This document shows positions 1-9,500 of a DNA stretch of 57,667 nucleotides, one piece after another (within the stretch, counting starts at the first letter, position 1; each line of letters begins with the position of its first letter). Origin of the DNA: JBBKWJ01 sp037968895 (lineage in GTDB: Bacteria > Actinomycetota > Acidimicrobiia > Acidimicrobiales > SZUA-35); NCBI GenBank assembly GCA_037968895.1, contig JBBKWJ010000269.1:1-57667 (forward strand), in the 5' to 3' direction. Made by a program: the position numbers and the translations under genes. The notes below the pieces were generated by a model. It worked only from the letters and a program-made list of their open reading frames with translations, was not told the origin of the DNA and did no database searches.

Positions 1-65
1 ACCACGAAGAGAGCGAGTGCGGCCACAAAAAGTGGGCGCCGGTGACGGAGGGAGGTTAAACACAC
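1..65 (-). CDS. possible 5' end of a leftward exported or membrane protein (partial)
   Basis: Read leftward from a GTG at 65-63, the frame stays open to the window edge and encodes about 21 residues. A short basic stretch (RHRR) is followed by an uninterrupted hydrophobic run (PLFVAALALFVV). This resembles the start of a signal peptide or a first membrane helix. The call depends largely on the promoter at 74-103, whose expected transcription start falls almost on the GTG, as in leaderless genes. No family can be assigned from so few residues, and the frame could be open by chance. Confidence 0.35.
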   Translation of the reverse strand, partial: MCLTSLRHRRPLFVAALALFV

Positions 66-73
66 GATTCGGC

Positions 74-103
74 ATTCTGATCGTAACGCAATCGACATGT
101 CAA
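74..103 (-). promoter_or_regulatory. sigma70-like promoter for the leftward gene at the window edge
   Basis: On the minus strand a perfect -35 box TTGACA (103-98) is followed after 18 bases by CAGAAT (79-74), a 4 of 6 match to TATAAT. The expected start of transcription is near 67, right next to the GTG at 65, so the message would have little or no leader. The stretch 104-339 between this promoter and the terminator of the next gene shows no convincing gene; a 64-residue open frame there on the plus strand has no recognisable features. Confidence 0.45.
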
Positions 104-339
104 GACGTTTTTTGTACTAGACCGAGCGCTGCCAGCCGCGCGCCTCAAACTCACCGAACGCGCGCAGAAAATGTCGTCTACGCGCGTTGCATTTCACAAT
201 CTCCCTGCTAGTCCACCTATTTGCCCAGCAAGGCGGTCTGTTGACCGTTCCCGTTTACCAAAGATCGGGGTCCAAAGGGGTCGACGACGGCTGTAATATT
301 TGGCACTCGCACTGCCACATCAAATCACACCCTTGTTAT

Positions 340-364
340 TAAGAAAAGTGTGAGCCAGCTCACA
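340..364 (-). terminator. intrinsic terminator after the hypothetical gene
   Basis: On the minus strand a perfect inverted repeat, TGTGAGC / GCTCACA with two bases between the arms (349-364), is followed by CTTTTCTT. It lies about 15 bases past the stop codon of the gene read toward it. Stem and pyrimidine tail fit a Rho-independent terminator. A palindromic operator is the alternative reading. Confidence 0.55.
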
Positions 365-378
365 GACAGGCCGCGCAA

Positions 379-1032
379 TTAGGCGTATTGCTCGAGCATC
401 TCGACCATCGCCCAACCCCAAATGACAAGAAACTGACCATCATCTGGAGTAACTGGCGTAAAAAGCCCCTCAGTTTCATCATGAGGTCCGATGGTGTCGC
501 TGTGGTGGTCGATGACGAGCTGTCTGCCCTCGTCGGCTGCGACCATAGTGCGATCGTTGAAGGAGTCAGCGCCAAAGCGCTTGGCCAGACGACGACCCCA
601 TGCTCGCTCCTCACCGTTTACTCGAACATCTGGCCACGGCCGCACGTCGCTAAGCCCAGCAAGGGCCTGGAACGCACCTATTCCGGTTGCCCGGCCAGCG
701 ACGACTACGTCTTCGTCAGGAAACGCCATCCTTGCCTTGTAGAACTGCTCAGACATCAGTGCGCTGAGCACACTGTTGCGCTTTGCCGATCGGTCGACCG
801 TAGCGAGTCCGATCACAACGGCGGGGGTACCCCCAATGCGCTCAAGGGTCGAGAACAAGAAGCCTCCGAGCGAGCCGCCATCAAATGCCCGGCTAACCAG
901 CACCCATTCTTCGGCCTGCTTCGAAAGCATGCCTATCTCGTGACCGCTCATTGGCATACAGAAGTCGGCCATCTCAGCCAAGTCTGCATCGCCAAGTGCG
1001 GAACAGTCCTTCGTCACTACTTCTATGGCCAT
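379..1032 (-). CDS. hypothetical protein, possibly GNAT-like
   Basis: About 217 residues from an ATG that has a GGGGGG stretch five bases upstream; a start at 1062 is also open. I do not recognise the family with confidence. The middle has two hydrophobic strands (EEWVLVSRAF and PAVVIGLATV) followed by a basic-Ser segment (RSAKRNSVLSALM) and a helix. This loosely recalls the strand, basic loop and helix arrangement of GNAT acetyltransferases, but no clear acetyl-CoA loop is visible. No signal peptide or membrane helix is seen. It lies about 150 bases downstream of bpa on the same strand and ends in its own terminator. Confidence 0.6.
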   Translation of the reverse strand: MAIEVVTKDCSALGDADLAEMADFCMPMSGHEIGMLSKQAEEWVLVSRAFDGGSLGGFLFSTLERIGGTPAVVIGLATVDRSAKRNSVLSALMSEQFYKARMAFPDEDVVVAGRATGIGAFQALAGLSDVRPWPDVRVNGEERAWGRRLAKRFGADSFNDRTMVAADEGRQLVIDHHSDTIGPHDETEGLFTPVTPDDGQFLVIWGWAMVEMLEQYA

Positions 1033-1178
1033 GCGGCCCCCCAAGCTCAACTCTCCCGGCAAGCCGGTTTCCCCAACACCCGCCGCCCGTCATTGTCTCG
1101 CCATTTCGGATGCGAACGCAAACTAGACGGAGTATCGCCTCGCTGGTAGAGCCGCCATAGGCGGACCGCAGCGCCGAG

Positions 1179-1691
1179 CTATAGGTAGACGCCCGAGGAT
1201 GGTGACTGTTGTTGCGCAGGGCCACCGGAGCCAAGCATGCGACTCGACGGTTGCTGCATCTGCTCCAACTGCTTCTTCGCTTCCATTTGTTGAGCGAAGA
1301 GGGTGGCCTGGATTCCGTGGAAGAGGCCCTCTAGCCAGCCAACAAGCTGAGCCTGGGCGATACGAAGCTCGGCCTCGCTCGGCACGCTGTTCTCGCCGAA
1401 GGGCAGCCCGAGGGTTACAAGCTCGTCACGAAGATCGGGCGACAGGGCTGTCGAGAGTTCGACGATCGAGCTGTCGTAGATCTCGCGCAAGCGGCGGCGT
1501 CCCGGCTCATCGAGATCGGTCGTGCGAACTTCCTCGAGTAGCTGGCGAATCATCGAGCCAATGCGCATTACCTTGGCCGGCTCAGAGACGCTTCCTGGCG
1601 GCTGCGAAGCAGGCTCTTCCTTATCGATGACCTCCGCCTTTTCAATGTGGTCTGCGTTGTCGATGCGGGCTTCGCCCTCGGTTTCAGCCAT
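1179..1691 (-). CDS. bpa: bacterial proteasome activator Bpa (PafE)
   Basis: A 170-residue protein matching the Bpa/PafE family. That family forms ring-shaped, ATP-independent gate openers of the actinobacterial 20S proteasome. The core with EPAKVMRIGSMIRQLLEEVR, then LPFGENSVPSEAELRIAQAQ and LVGWLEGLFHGIQATLFAQQ is typical of the family. The C-terminus ends in GVYL, matching the family's GQYL-type tail that docks on the alpha-ring. The chosen ATG has GAAGGA six bases upstream and lies 12 bases after the preceding gene's stop, so the two are probably co-transcribed. A GC-rich hairpin (1152-1164) without a T-tract follows the stop. The proteasome genes themselves are not in this window. Confidence 0.9.
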   Translation of the reverse strand: MAETEGEARIDNADHIEKAEVIDKEEPASQPPGSVSEPAKVMRIGSMIRQLLEEVRTTDLDEPGRRRLREIYDSSIVELSTALSPDLRDELVTLGLPFGENSVPSEAELRIAQAQLVGWLEGLFHGIQATLFAQQMEAKKQLEQMQQPSSRMLGSGGPAQQQSPSSGVYL

Positions 1692-1702
1692 TTGGTTCCT
1701 TC

Positions 1703-2833
1703 TCAGGTGATGGTTTGCAGCAGTGGCACGAGCATCTCGGCGGCGGTGAGTGAACCGTGTCGGCCGATGAGGTCGAAGATGCCAGTGTCGTCTGGGTCGG
1801 AGAATGACACGGGAGCGAATGGCAACAGGGCCACATCGCCAAGCCTGCTTCTCGCCTCGGGCGACACCGTTGGACCAAACCATTGCTCGTCTGTTATCTG
1901 TTCCAGCGTGCGAACCCACGAGACGTGGCCATGTGCCTCGATGGCACGAGCGGCGATCTCATCGGCCGGCGCCCCCGCAGAGTGCAGCCACCGGAAACGG
2001 CCCTCGCCGCTCAGCCCGGAAAGAAGCGACTGCACACTTGGGTCGATGTCGATCGATCCGTTCGCGCAGTCGACTTGGCCGTGGTCTGCAGTTACTAGTA
2101 CCTCGACCCCACTCGGGAGGCTCTCGCAGATTGCCTCGACAAGCCGGTCGGCGAAGATGATCTCGCTCTCGTAGACCTCGTTAAGCCCGTATTCATGAGC
2201 GACCTTGTCGACTCCATCCCAGTAGGCGTAGACGACTGGCTCACCCTGCCTGATCTCATTGACGGTCCGATGGACGAGGGTTGCCGGCGTGCGGTAGCCG
2301 GCAAAGCGGCCGCCGCGCAGATGCGCCTGAGTGAATCCGCTGGTTTCAAACTCTGATTTTGTCACCATCGCCGTTTGGGCGCCTTGGAACGGCGGGTACG
2401 GCTGCAGACTGTCAGCGGGAAGAGCGCGGCGTGCGTCTGGAAACGTTTTGGTGCTCCAGCGAAGTGTATTGAGGACTTCACCGTCGATCATCATTCGGTA
2501 CCCAACGATGCCATGCTCTCCTGGCGTCAAAGAAGTAGTGATCGATGTGAGCGCCGTTGCCGTGGTTGACGGCGCCACCGTAGTGATTGGCCCACCCGCC
2601 ATCGCCGCCATTGCGGGGGCCAGATGCCATCGGTCAACGAGCTGATTCCAGCCGAGCCCGTCGAGCACAATTAGCACTCGTTGTTTGGCGACCGCAATCG
2701 TCGGAGCGGAACGGCCCGTTGGGTCGGTTGGCGAAGCGATCGCTATTCCGGCCGTACTCGGATTCAGCAAATGGGCCATCAGATCGGAAACGCACCCGTT
2801 TCCGTAGCGGGGAAGTACCGGATTAGTCACCAT
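1703..2833 (-). CDS. alkaline phosphatase superfamily / nucleotide pyrophosphatase-like enzyme
   Basis: A 376-residue member of the type I phosphodiesterase/nucleotide pyrophosphatase branch of the alkaline phosphatase superfamily. Metal-site motifs appear in the expected order: VLDGLGW near residue 57 (first metal Asp), PSTTATALTS (nucleophile Thr region), GEHGIVGYRM, YWDGVDKVAHEYG, TADHGQVD and, near the C-terminus, GRHGSLT. The natural substrate cannot be read from the sequence. No signal peptide is seen, so it is probably cytoplasmic. A TATGCT -10-like box lies about 30 bases upstream of the ATG. It heads an apparent two-gene unit with bpa. Confidence 0.85.
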   Translation of the reverse strand: MVTNPVLPRYGNGCVSDLMAHLLNPSTAGIAIASPTDPTGRSAPTIAVAKQRVLIVLDGLGWNQLVDRWHLAPAMAAMAGGPITTVAPSTTATALTSITTSLTPGEHGIVGYRMMIDGEVLNTLRWSTKTFPDARRALPADSLQPYPPFQGAQTAMVTKSEFETSGFTQAHLRGGRFAGYRTPATLVHRTVNEIRQGEPVVYAYWDGVDKVAHEYGLNEVYESEIIFADRLVEAICESLPSGVEVLVTADHGQVDCANGSIDIDPSVQSLLSGLSGEGRFRWLHSAGAPADEIAARAIEAHGHVSWVRTLEQITDEQWFGPTVSPEARSRLGDVALLPFAPVSFSDPDDTGIFDLIGRHGSLTAAEMLVPLLQTIT

Positions 2834-2975
2834 CGTCCGTTCGGTCTACTCGGTGGGTTTCACAGCATAGGCCGCAAGAGAGCCGCATGTCGCCACACGG
2901 GGCGGTGCACCCCTTTCATGCCCGCCGATACGCACCGTCGCCGCGAGTTTGGGTTGAGCGAACTACGCTGAACCC

Positions 2976-3431
2976 GTGAAAGTCTCGACCCGTGGCGACT
3001 ACGCCAGCCGTGCCCTCCTGTCGCTCGCCCTTCAAGGCCCCGACCAGGGCCCGACCACGGTCCGAGACATAGCCGAGAAGACCGGACTCCCCCAGCCATA
3101 TCTTGAGCAGATCCTGCTCGCGCTGAAGGGCGCTGGTCTCGTTCGATCGAAACGCGGAGTAGGCGGTGGCTATGTTTTGGCCAGGAGTCCCGAAGACATC
3201 ACGCTCGCCTCGATCATTCGGGCTGTCGACGGACCAATCACGTTGGGCGACTTTGGCGAACCTCACACCGACGGAGCATGTGATCACGAAGGCCAATGCG
3301 TCCTTCTCGCCGTATGGCAAAGCGTCGGTGCTGAGATGCGGCGCCTTCTGGAGCGATTCACTCTGGCCGACGTCGCATTGATGTCGCGTGGCGCTGCCCC
3401 GTGGCCAAGCGGAGACCCCGCCCCGGCGTGA
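2976..3431 (+). CDS. Rrf2 family transcriptional regulator
   Basis: A 151-residue winged-helix regulator. The N-terminus (VSTRGDYASRALLSLAL, then RDIAEKTGLPQPYLEQILL and SKRGVGGGYVLAR) is the standard Rrf2 DNA-binding domain. In the effector loop only two of the three cluster cysteines of IscR or NsrR remain (C-x5-C in ACDHEGQCVLLAVW); the third position is Trp. A [2Fe-2S]-type sensor is therefore less certain. The GTG start follows TACGCT after six bases and has no Shine-Dalgarno sequence, which suggests a leaderless message. The gene overlaps the nitroreductase by four bases, so it may control that enzyme. Confidence 0.88.
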   Translation: MKVSTRGDYASRALLSLALQGPDQGPTTVRDIAEKTGLPQPYLEQILLALKGAGLVRSKRGVGGGYVLARSPEDITLASIIRAVDGPITLGDFGEPHTDGACDHEGQCVLLAVWQSVGAEMRRLLERFTLADVALMSRGAAPWPSGDPAPA

Positions 3432-4060
3432 GTGAAGATTCGTCATCCAATAGTGCGTTAAGTGATGTGATCAGGGCTCGGCGAATGGTCAGGGCCTTCG
3501 CCCCAGACCCGATCCCGGCCGCCGACCTCAATCAACTCCTCGATACCGCCCGCCGTGGTCCGAGCGCTGGAAATACCCAGGCGACGGAGTTCCTCGTTCT
3601 CGACGACCCAGGCGGCCGCGAGCGCTACTGGAGCACCACGTTCACGCCAACTGGCCGAGAAGCCTTCCGCTGGCAGGGTTTATTTGCGGCACCCGTGCTT
3701 GTGATCGTTACGACCAGACCAGACAGCTATCGCGAGCGCTATAGCGAGACCGACAAAGCACGGCCTGGCCTCGGTGAGTCAACAGAGCAGTGGCCGGTGC
3801 CATTCTGGTGGGTTGACGCAGGCGCAGTGGTCCAGAATTTGCTGCTACTTGCGGGCGAGCGTGGCCTGGGGGCGTGCCTGTTTGGCATTTTCGACCACGA
3901 AGCGGCTGTCAAAAACAAATTTGGAGTTCCTGACGACGTCAGACTCGTTGCCACGATCGCTCTCGGGCGACCGCTCGACGATGAACCCGGCCGTTCCGCG
4001 AACCGAGCCCGGCCCTTACTTAGCGAAGTGAGTCACTACGGCGTGTGGCCGTCGAACTGA
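3428..4060 (+). CDS. nitroreductase family protein
   Basis: A 210-residue FMN-dependent nitroreductase-like protein. The N-terminal segment VIRARRMVRAF and the PSAGNTQATEFLVLD region are the usual FMN-binding signature, and GLGACLFGIFDHEAAVKNKF followed by VPDDVRLVATIALG is the conserved C-terminal block. The substrate is unknown. The GTG start shares GTGA with the stop of the Rrf2 gene, giving translational coupling. An upstream start at 3401 would intrude further into that gene and is less likely. Its 3' end overlaps convergent rluD by 25 bases. Confidence 0.85.
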   Translation: MSEDSSSNSALSDVIRARRMVRAFAPDPIPAADLNQLLDTARRGPSAGNTQATEFLVLDDPGGRERYWSTTFTPTGREAFRWQGLFAAPVLVIVTTRPDSYRERYSETDKARPGLGESTEQWPVPFWWVDAGAVVQNLLLLAGERGLGACLFGIFDHEAAVKNKFGVPDDVRLVATIALGRPLDDEPGRSANRARPLLSEVSHYGVWPSN

Positions 4061-4977
4061 GCGAGCACCGTCTCAAGATCGGCGGGCAACGGCGACTCGA
4101 ACGAAAGAAACTCGCCACTCGTTGGGTGCTCGAAACCTAGGCCCGCGGCATGAAGGAACGGTCGCGTGAGGCCGAAGGCCTTTGCCTTGCCTCCGTAACG
4201 TGGATCGCCAACCACGCTGTGGCCGATCGCCTCAAGGTGGACTCTGATCTGATGGGTTCGGCCTGTCTCGAGCCTGAGCTCGAGCAGGCTGAGTTCCTCA
4301 TCTGGAAACCGCTGCAAGACGACGTAGCGGGTTCGGGCTGGGCGGCCGCTGGCAACAACTGCCCGACGCGTGGCGTCCCGTGCCGACCGGCCGAGCGGTC
4401 CGTCGATCAGTCCCTCGTCAGCTTCAACAAGACCAGAGGCGAGCGCGATGTATCGGCGATACACAGATCGTCGAGATAGTTGGCCGACGAGGCTTTCGTA
4501 AGCTTCCTGGGTTCGGGCAACCATCAGCAGACCAGAGGTTCCCTTGTCGAGACGGTGCACGATTCCTGGTCGGCCTTCCTCGCCAACAGACACAATGTCG
4601 GGGTACCGATGCAACAGTGCATTTACGATTGTGCCGTCTGGCGTGCCAGATCCGGGGTGCACCACGATGTGTGGCTGCTTTTCCAGCACCAGCACGTCGT
4701 TGTCCTCGTAGACAACTGTCAGCGGGATCGAAGGATCAGCCGGATCGATGTCGGCACGTACTGGAAGGTCGACGCGAATGATCGCACCTTCCTCGAGTTT
4801 CAGCGCGGGCTTTGATGGCTGGACCCCATCGACGAGGACAGCCCCCGATGCGAGCATGGCGGCTACATCGCGACGACTAAGACCGGTCAAGAACGCGACC
4901 GCCCGATCGACTCGTTCGCCGACCAGCGACTCGGGAACCGCAGTTTCAAAGTGCTCAACGCTTGGCGGTTCAATCAT
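4036..4977 (-). CDS. rluD: RluD/RluA family 23S rRNA pseudouridine synthase
   Basis: About 313 residues. An N-terminal S4 RNA-binding domain (ERVDRAVAFLTGLSRRDVAA) precedes the pseudouridine synthase domain. The catalytic motif GIVHRLDKGTSGLLMVA carries the conserved Asp. ETGRTHQIRVHLEAIGHSVV and GDPRYGG complete the family signature. The likely target is helix 69 of 23S rRNA, although RluA-type substrates cannot be separated by eye. The preferred ATG overlaps the lspA stop by eight bases; an in-frame start at 5049 would overlap lspA far more. It is the last gene of a leftward dksA-lspA-rluD unit. Confidence 0.92.
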   Translation of the reverse strand: MIEPPSVEHFETAVPESLVGERVDRAVAFLTGLSRRDVAAMLASGAVLVDGVQPSKPALKLEEGAIIRVDLPVRADIDPADPSIPLTVVYEDNDVLVLEKQPHIVVHPGSGTPDGTIVNALLHRYPDIVSVGEEGRPGIVHRLDKGTSGLLMVARTQEAYESLVGQLSRRSVYRRYIALASGLVEADEGLIDGPLGRSARDATRRAVVASGRPARTRYVVLQRFPDEELSLLELRLETGRTHQIRVHLEAIGHSVVGDPRYGGKAKAFGLTRPFLHAAGLGFEHPTSGEFLSFESPLPADLETVLAQFDGHTP

Positions 4978-5554
4978 TCGATTCCTCAGTCTGGGGCTGG
5001 GCGGCGGTTTGCCGCTGCTGCCGCTCGTGCGGTTCGCCACGGTTGCCAAGTAGTAGTAGCCCGATTACGCCACACGTGATGCCAGCGTCAGCAACGTTCC
5101 AAATGGGAAACCACTGGAGATCGACGAAATCGACAACCGACCCACTTAGAAATCCGTCGTCGGCACGAACGATGCGATCGATTAGGTTGCCAATCGCGCC
5201 GCCGATAATGAGTCCGAACATGGCTTGACGCCAAGGTGAAAATGAGGTCATGGCGAGCCGTAGCAGGACGCCGCTCATGACGAACGCTACGACACCGAGT
5301 AGCGGCCCGATGTTTTCGCCACGGCTGAAGGCCATTCCTGGATTCTCAATGAAATGCAGCCGAAGGCTACCGATGATGTCGATACAGGCGTCTTCAGCCC
5401 GCTCGCACGAACCTGGCTCAAGCCGAGATTCGATCCACCATTTCGTGATTCGATCGAGCACGATGATGGTGATGCTGACGGCACCAGTTATTCGTAACCA
5501 GCTAGGCGACGATGATTGGCTCGTTAGAACATCGCGGTCTTGTGCTGCACGCAT
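4970..5554 (-). CDS. lspA: lipoprotein signal peptidase (signal peptidase II)
   Basis: A 194-residue integral membrane aspartyl protease that removes signal peptides from diacylglyceryl-modified prolipoproteins. Conserved blocks are visible: VLDRITKWW near residue 33, FIENPGMAFS, GGAIGNLIDRI with the first catalytic Asp, and VVDFVDLQWFPIWNVADAGI with the second. Four hydrophobic segments fit the family topology. A glutamine-rich hydrophilic tail follows the last helix. The 5' end overlaps the dksA-like gene by 31 bases. A lipoprotein substrate in this window is the LpqB-like protein. Confidence 0.93.
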   Translation of the reverse strand: MRAAQDRDVLTSQSSSPSWLRITGAVSITIIVLDRITKWWIESRLEPGSCERAEDACIDIIGSLRLHFIENPGMAFSRGENIGPLLGVVAFVMSGVLLRLAMTSFSPWRQAMFGLIIGGAIGNLIDRIVRADDGFLSGSVVDFVDLQWFPIWNVADAGITCGVIGLLLLGNRGEPHERQQRQTAAQPQTEESND

Positions 5555-6321
5555 ATTGACGCCTCCGGGATTGCCTCAAGGCGCTCCTTCGGAAGGTAGT
5601 CTCCGCCCTTGGTGCAGATTCCGTAGGTTCCCTTGTCGAGACGAGCGAACGCAGCATCGATGTCATCGACAGACTCTCGTGCTTTGGCAGAAAGCGCGAG
5701 GTCGCGGTCACGTTCGACGGCGATGGTGTCACCTTCGCCCGATTCTTCGTCAAACTGAACATCGCCTGGCTCGCGATCGGCCATGAGCTGCGCTGCTTCG
5801 TCGGCGAGGCTCTTTGCACTCTTTGTGTAACGCTCGCGCTCCTCAACCAAGATTTCTCGCTGAGCTTTCAGCCATGCCTTATCGGTGAGGTAGTCGGGTA
5901 GTTCGGCCGGAACTGGTGCTGTCTTTGCCTTGGCCTTGGATTTAGGTGGTGTCACCGTTGATGATGCCTTTGTTACGGACGAGAGATTTGACTTCGAACT
6001 TGGGGTCTTCTTGGCGGTGGCTTTCGCGGCTGGCGCCTTCTTTGCCGCCGCCTTCTTGGGGGCAGCCTTCTTTACCACTGCCTTCTTTACCGCCGCCTTC
6101 TTTGCCGCCGCCTTCTTGGGGACAGCCTTCTTTACCGCTGCCTTCTTTGCGGCCGCCCGCTTCTCAGAAGTGTTTTTGGGCGCAGCCTTCTTCGCTTGAG
6201 CTGGCTTGTTCGCAGAAGAAACTGCCTTTTTAGGCTTTGATTTTTTTGCCGCCGTTTTTTTTGCCGCTGATTTCTTTGCGGTTGCAACAGTGGACGATTT
6301 CGAGGTGCGCGATGCGGGCAT
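5524..6321 (-). CDS. TraR/DksA family protein with a long Lys/Ala-rich N-terminal tail
   Basis: About 265 residues. The first half is a low-complexity, strongly basic tail built of repeated AAKK, AVKK and APKK units, like the tail of histone H1-type nucleoid proteins. The second half matches TraR/DksA: an acidic coiled-coil region (AWLKAQREILVEERERY onward), then the terminal zinc-finger region GTYGICTKGGDYLPKERLEA. Only two of the usual four zinc cysteines remain, the other two positions being Gly and His. DksA proteins bind RNA polymerase through the secondary channel; the tail suggests additional DNA or RNA binding. The ATG has AAAGGAG upstream. It starts the dksA-lspA-rluD unit and is divergent from ileS. 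Confidence 0.88.
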   Translation of the reverse strand: MPASRTSKSSTVATAKKSAAKKTAAKKSKPKKAVSSANKPAQAKKAAPKNTSEKRAAAKKAAVKKAVPKKAAAKKAAVKKAVVKKAAPKKAAAKKAPAAKATAKKTPSSKSNLSSVTKASSTVTPPKSKAKAKTAPVPAELPDYLTDKAWLKAQREILVEERERYTKSAKSLADEAAQLMADREPGDVQFDEESGEGDTIAVERDRDLALSAKARESVDDIDAAFARLDKGTYGICTKGGDYLPKERLEAIPEASICVQHKTAMF

Positions 6322-6541
6322 GGCGCTCCTTTCCGGCCGAGAGTCGCCGAATTGTAGACCGAGCAGGCCTCTAAGCCAACTCAGGAGCGACAAACTCGCA
6401 CATGTCGAGCGTTCGAAGGCGCCGAAAAGCGCCGTCATCGAGCGGCCCGATCAGAGCGTGGATCGACATCAGAATTGAGACAATATGGCCGGCACGGGAA
6501 ATGGGGGTTTGACCTCACACGGCGAAGGTAGCCTGTTGGCC

Positions 6542-9500
6542 ATGTCAACAGCGTCATCCCTGCCATACCCAAGCGTGCCCCCAAGAGCAGACTTCCCTGC
6601 GATTGAACGCCGCATTCTGGGCCAATGGGAGCAAAACAAAACCTTCGAGGCCTCAGTTGAGCAACGATCGCTCGACAACGAGTACGTCTTTTACGACGGC
6701 CCTCCCTTCGCGAACGGGCTCCCTCATCACGGCCATCTTCTGACCGGATACGTCAAAGACGTCGTCCCCCGCTACCAAACGATGAAGGGCAAGCGCGTCG
6801 AACGGCGCTTTGGTTGGGATTGTCACGGCCTTCCAGCCGAAATGGAGACTGAGAAGCAACTCAACGTGGCTGGCCGTGCCGCCATTATCGATTACGGCAT
6901 CGAGAAGTTCAACGACGAGTGCCGCACTTCGGTTATGCGTTACACCGAAGAGTGGGAGAAGACGGTAAACCGCCAGGCCAGGTGGGTCGACTTCGAAAAC
7001 GACTACAAGACAATGGACGTCGACTACATGGAATCCGTCATGTGGGCGTTCAAGCAGTTGTACGACAAGGGTCTGATCTACGAGGCCTACCGGGTGATGC
7101 CATACTCGTGGGGAGCAGAAACGCCGCTTTCCAACTTCGAGATTCGAATCGACGACGCCACCCGTCCCCGCCAAGACCCGGCCATCACTGTCGGTTTCGA
7201 GCTGACACCGCGTGAGGGCGATCTCGGTCCAATGCAGATCCTCGCCTGGACCACTACTCCATGGACCTTGCCGTCCAACCTCGCGATCGCAGTTGGGCCA
7301 GAGGTCGAGTACGCCCTCATGAAGATGCCAGACGGGCTCATTTATGTCCTCGGCGCAGAGGCGATCGAACGTTATGCCAAAGAGCTTGATGGCTCCGAAC
7401 AAGTCGGCGCTGTCACTGGTGCCGAGCTTGTCGACCGCACCTACACGCCACTCATGCCGTACTTCAACGACCGGATCGGTGATGCGTTCCGTATTCTCGG
7501 CGCTGACTTCGTCGAAACAACCGACGGCACCGGCGTCGTCCACATCGCCCCCGGATTCGGTGAAGACGATCAGCGGGTCAGCGAAGAGAACGGTATTCAG
7601 ATTGGCAATGTCGTCCCCGTCGATGGCCGCGGCCAGTTCACATCTGACGTTCCCGACTGGGAAGGAATTCTCGTCTTCGACGCGAACCCGCTCATCATCG
7701 CCAAGCTGAAGGAGCAAGGCAAGGTCCTCCGTCACGAGACATACGACCACAACTATCCGCATTGCTGGCGAACCGACACGCCAATCATCTACAAGGCCAT
7801 TTCCAGCTGGTATGTCGAGGTCACAAAGATCCGCGACCGTCTCGAAGAGCTCAATCTCGACATCAACTGGATCCCCGACCATGTGCAAAAGGGCCGCTTC
7901 GGCCAATGGCTCGCGGGCGCTCGCGACTGGTCAATCAGCCGAAACAGGTTCTGGGGCTCCCCCATCCCTATCTGGCAAAGCGACAACCCTGAGTACCCAC
8001 GTCTCGATGTCTACGGGAGCCTCGACGAACTCGAGGCCGACTTTGGCGTTCGGCCTGACAACCTTCACCGTCCCTTTATTGACGAGCTCACCCGACCGAA
8101 CCCAGACGACCCAACCGGCAAGTCAACAATGCGCCGGGTCGACGAGGTGCTCGACTGTTGGTTTGAGTCTGGGTCGATGCCATTCGCCCAGGTCCACTAC
8201 CCCTTCGAGAACAAGGAGTGGTTCGAGTCGCACTTCCCTGCTGACTTCATCGTCGAGTACATCAACCAAACTCGCGGCTGGTTCTACACCCTGCACGTCC
8301 TGGCTGGTGCGCTCTTCGACAAGCCTGCGTTCCAGAACGTGATCTGTCACGGCATTCTCCTGGCCGAAGACGGAGCGAAGCTCTCGAAGAAGCTCCGAAA
8401 CTACACCGAGCCCTCGCATATCTTCGACAAGCAAGGATCCGACGCACTGCGTTGGTACTTCATGTCGTCAAACATCGTGCGAGGTGGCGACGCTCGCATC
8501 TCAGACCAGGCAATCGACGACGTCACCCGGCAGGTCATGCTGCCAATCTGGAACACATATAGCTTCTTCACGTTGTACGCGAACGCCGACGGCTACCGAG
8601 CGACTGACCGACTCGACTCGCAAAACCTGCTTGATCGATACATCTTGGCCAAAACCAACGCGCTGGTAGAGCAGACAACCGACCGGTTTGATCACTACGA
8701 CCTCGCCGGGGCATGCATCGCGGTGCAGAACTACCTCGATGCGCTCACCAACTGGTACGTCCGCCGATCACGCGAACGGTTCTGGAACGCTGGTGGCGAC
8801 GCTGTCGACACCGACGCGCTCGACACGCTCTATAGCGTCCTCAAGACGCTCAGCCGAGTGATTGCCCCTCTACTCCCCTTCATCGCCGAAGAACTGTGGC
8901 AGGGTCTCCATCCGGAAGACCCGACCTCATCGGTGCACCTGCAAGATTGGCCAGAGCCAGACGAGATGCCAGCTGATCTCGAACTCGTAACCGCAATGGA
9001 CACGCTGCGAGCGGTCGCTTCTGCGGCGCTCTCGCTACGCGAGGAGCGCAACCTTCGAGTGCGGCTTCCGCTGGCTTCGGCGACGGTCGCAGGCTCAGGG
9101 ACCGACTCAATTGCGCCTTTCGCCGATCTACTCGCCGACGAGATCAACGTAAAAGAGATCCGGTTCACCGATCAGGTTGAGGAGTACGGGACATTCCGGC
9201 TCAAGCCAAACGGTCGAGCCCTCGGGCCACGAATCGGCAAAGACGTCCAGGCTGTCATCAAGGCCGCCAAAGCCGGTGAGTGGCAGTCAAACGACGACGG
9301 GACCGTCACCGTTGGCGGCCACACGCTGAGCGGCGACGACTTTGAACTCGCTCTTGACCCCATGGAGGGCGTTGCCGCCGCAGCTCTGCCCGGCAACGAT
9401 GCCGTTGTTGTCCTCGACACTGACACAACCGACGAGCTTCTCGCCGAGGGTCTCGCCAACGACGCCATCCGTATCATCCAGCAGACTCGCAAAGACATAG

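Noticed and set aside
17..211. 64-residue open frame at the left edge
   Set aside because: No ribosome site, no motif, and it overlaps a convincing promoter on the other strand.
388..1149. 253-residue open frame on the plus strand over the first hypothetical gene
   Set aside because: Composition is His/Arg/Ser-rich as expected for an antisense shadow, with no hydrophobic core pattern; the leftward frame has a terminator and better protein character.
1152..1164. GC-rich hairpin CCGCC-ATA-GGCGG after bpa as a terminator
   Set aside because: Three-base loop and no T-tract; kept only as a remark in the bpa entry.
5930..6233. Plus-strand frames rich in Phe/Ala over the Lys/Ala repeats
   Set aside because: They are antisense translations of the AAKK repeat region and have no start or context.
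6322..6541. Possible T-box or other leader upstream of ileS
   Set aside because: The conserved T-box antiterminator core and specifier features are not present in this gap.
6653..7906. 417-residue open frame antisense to ileS
   Set aside because: It mirrors ileS codon structure, shows no domain or start signal, and lies inside an unmistakable synthetase gene.
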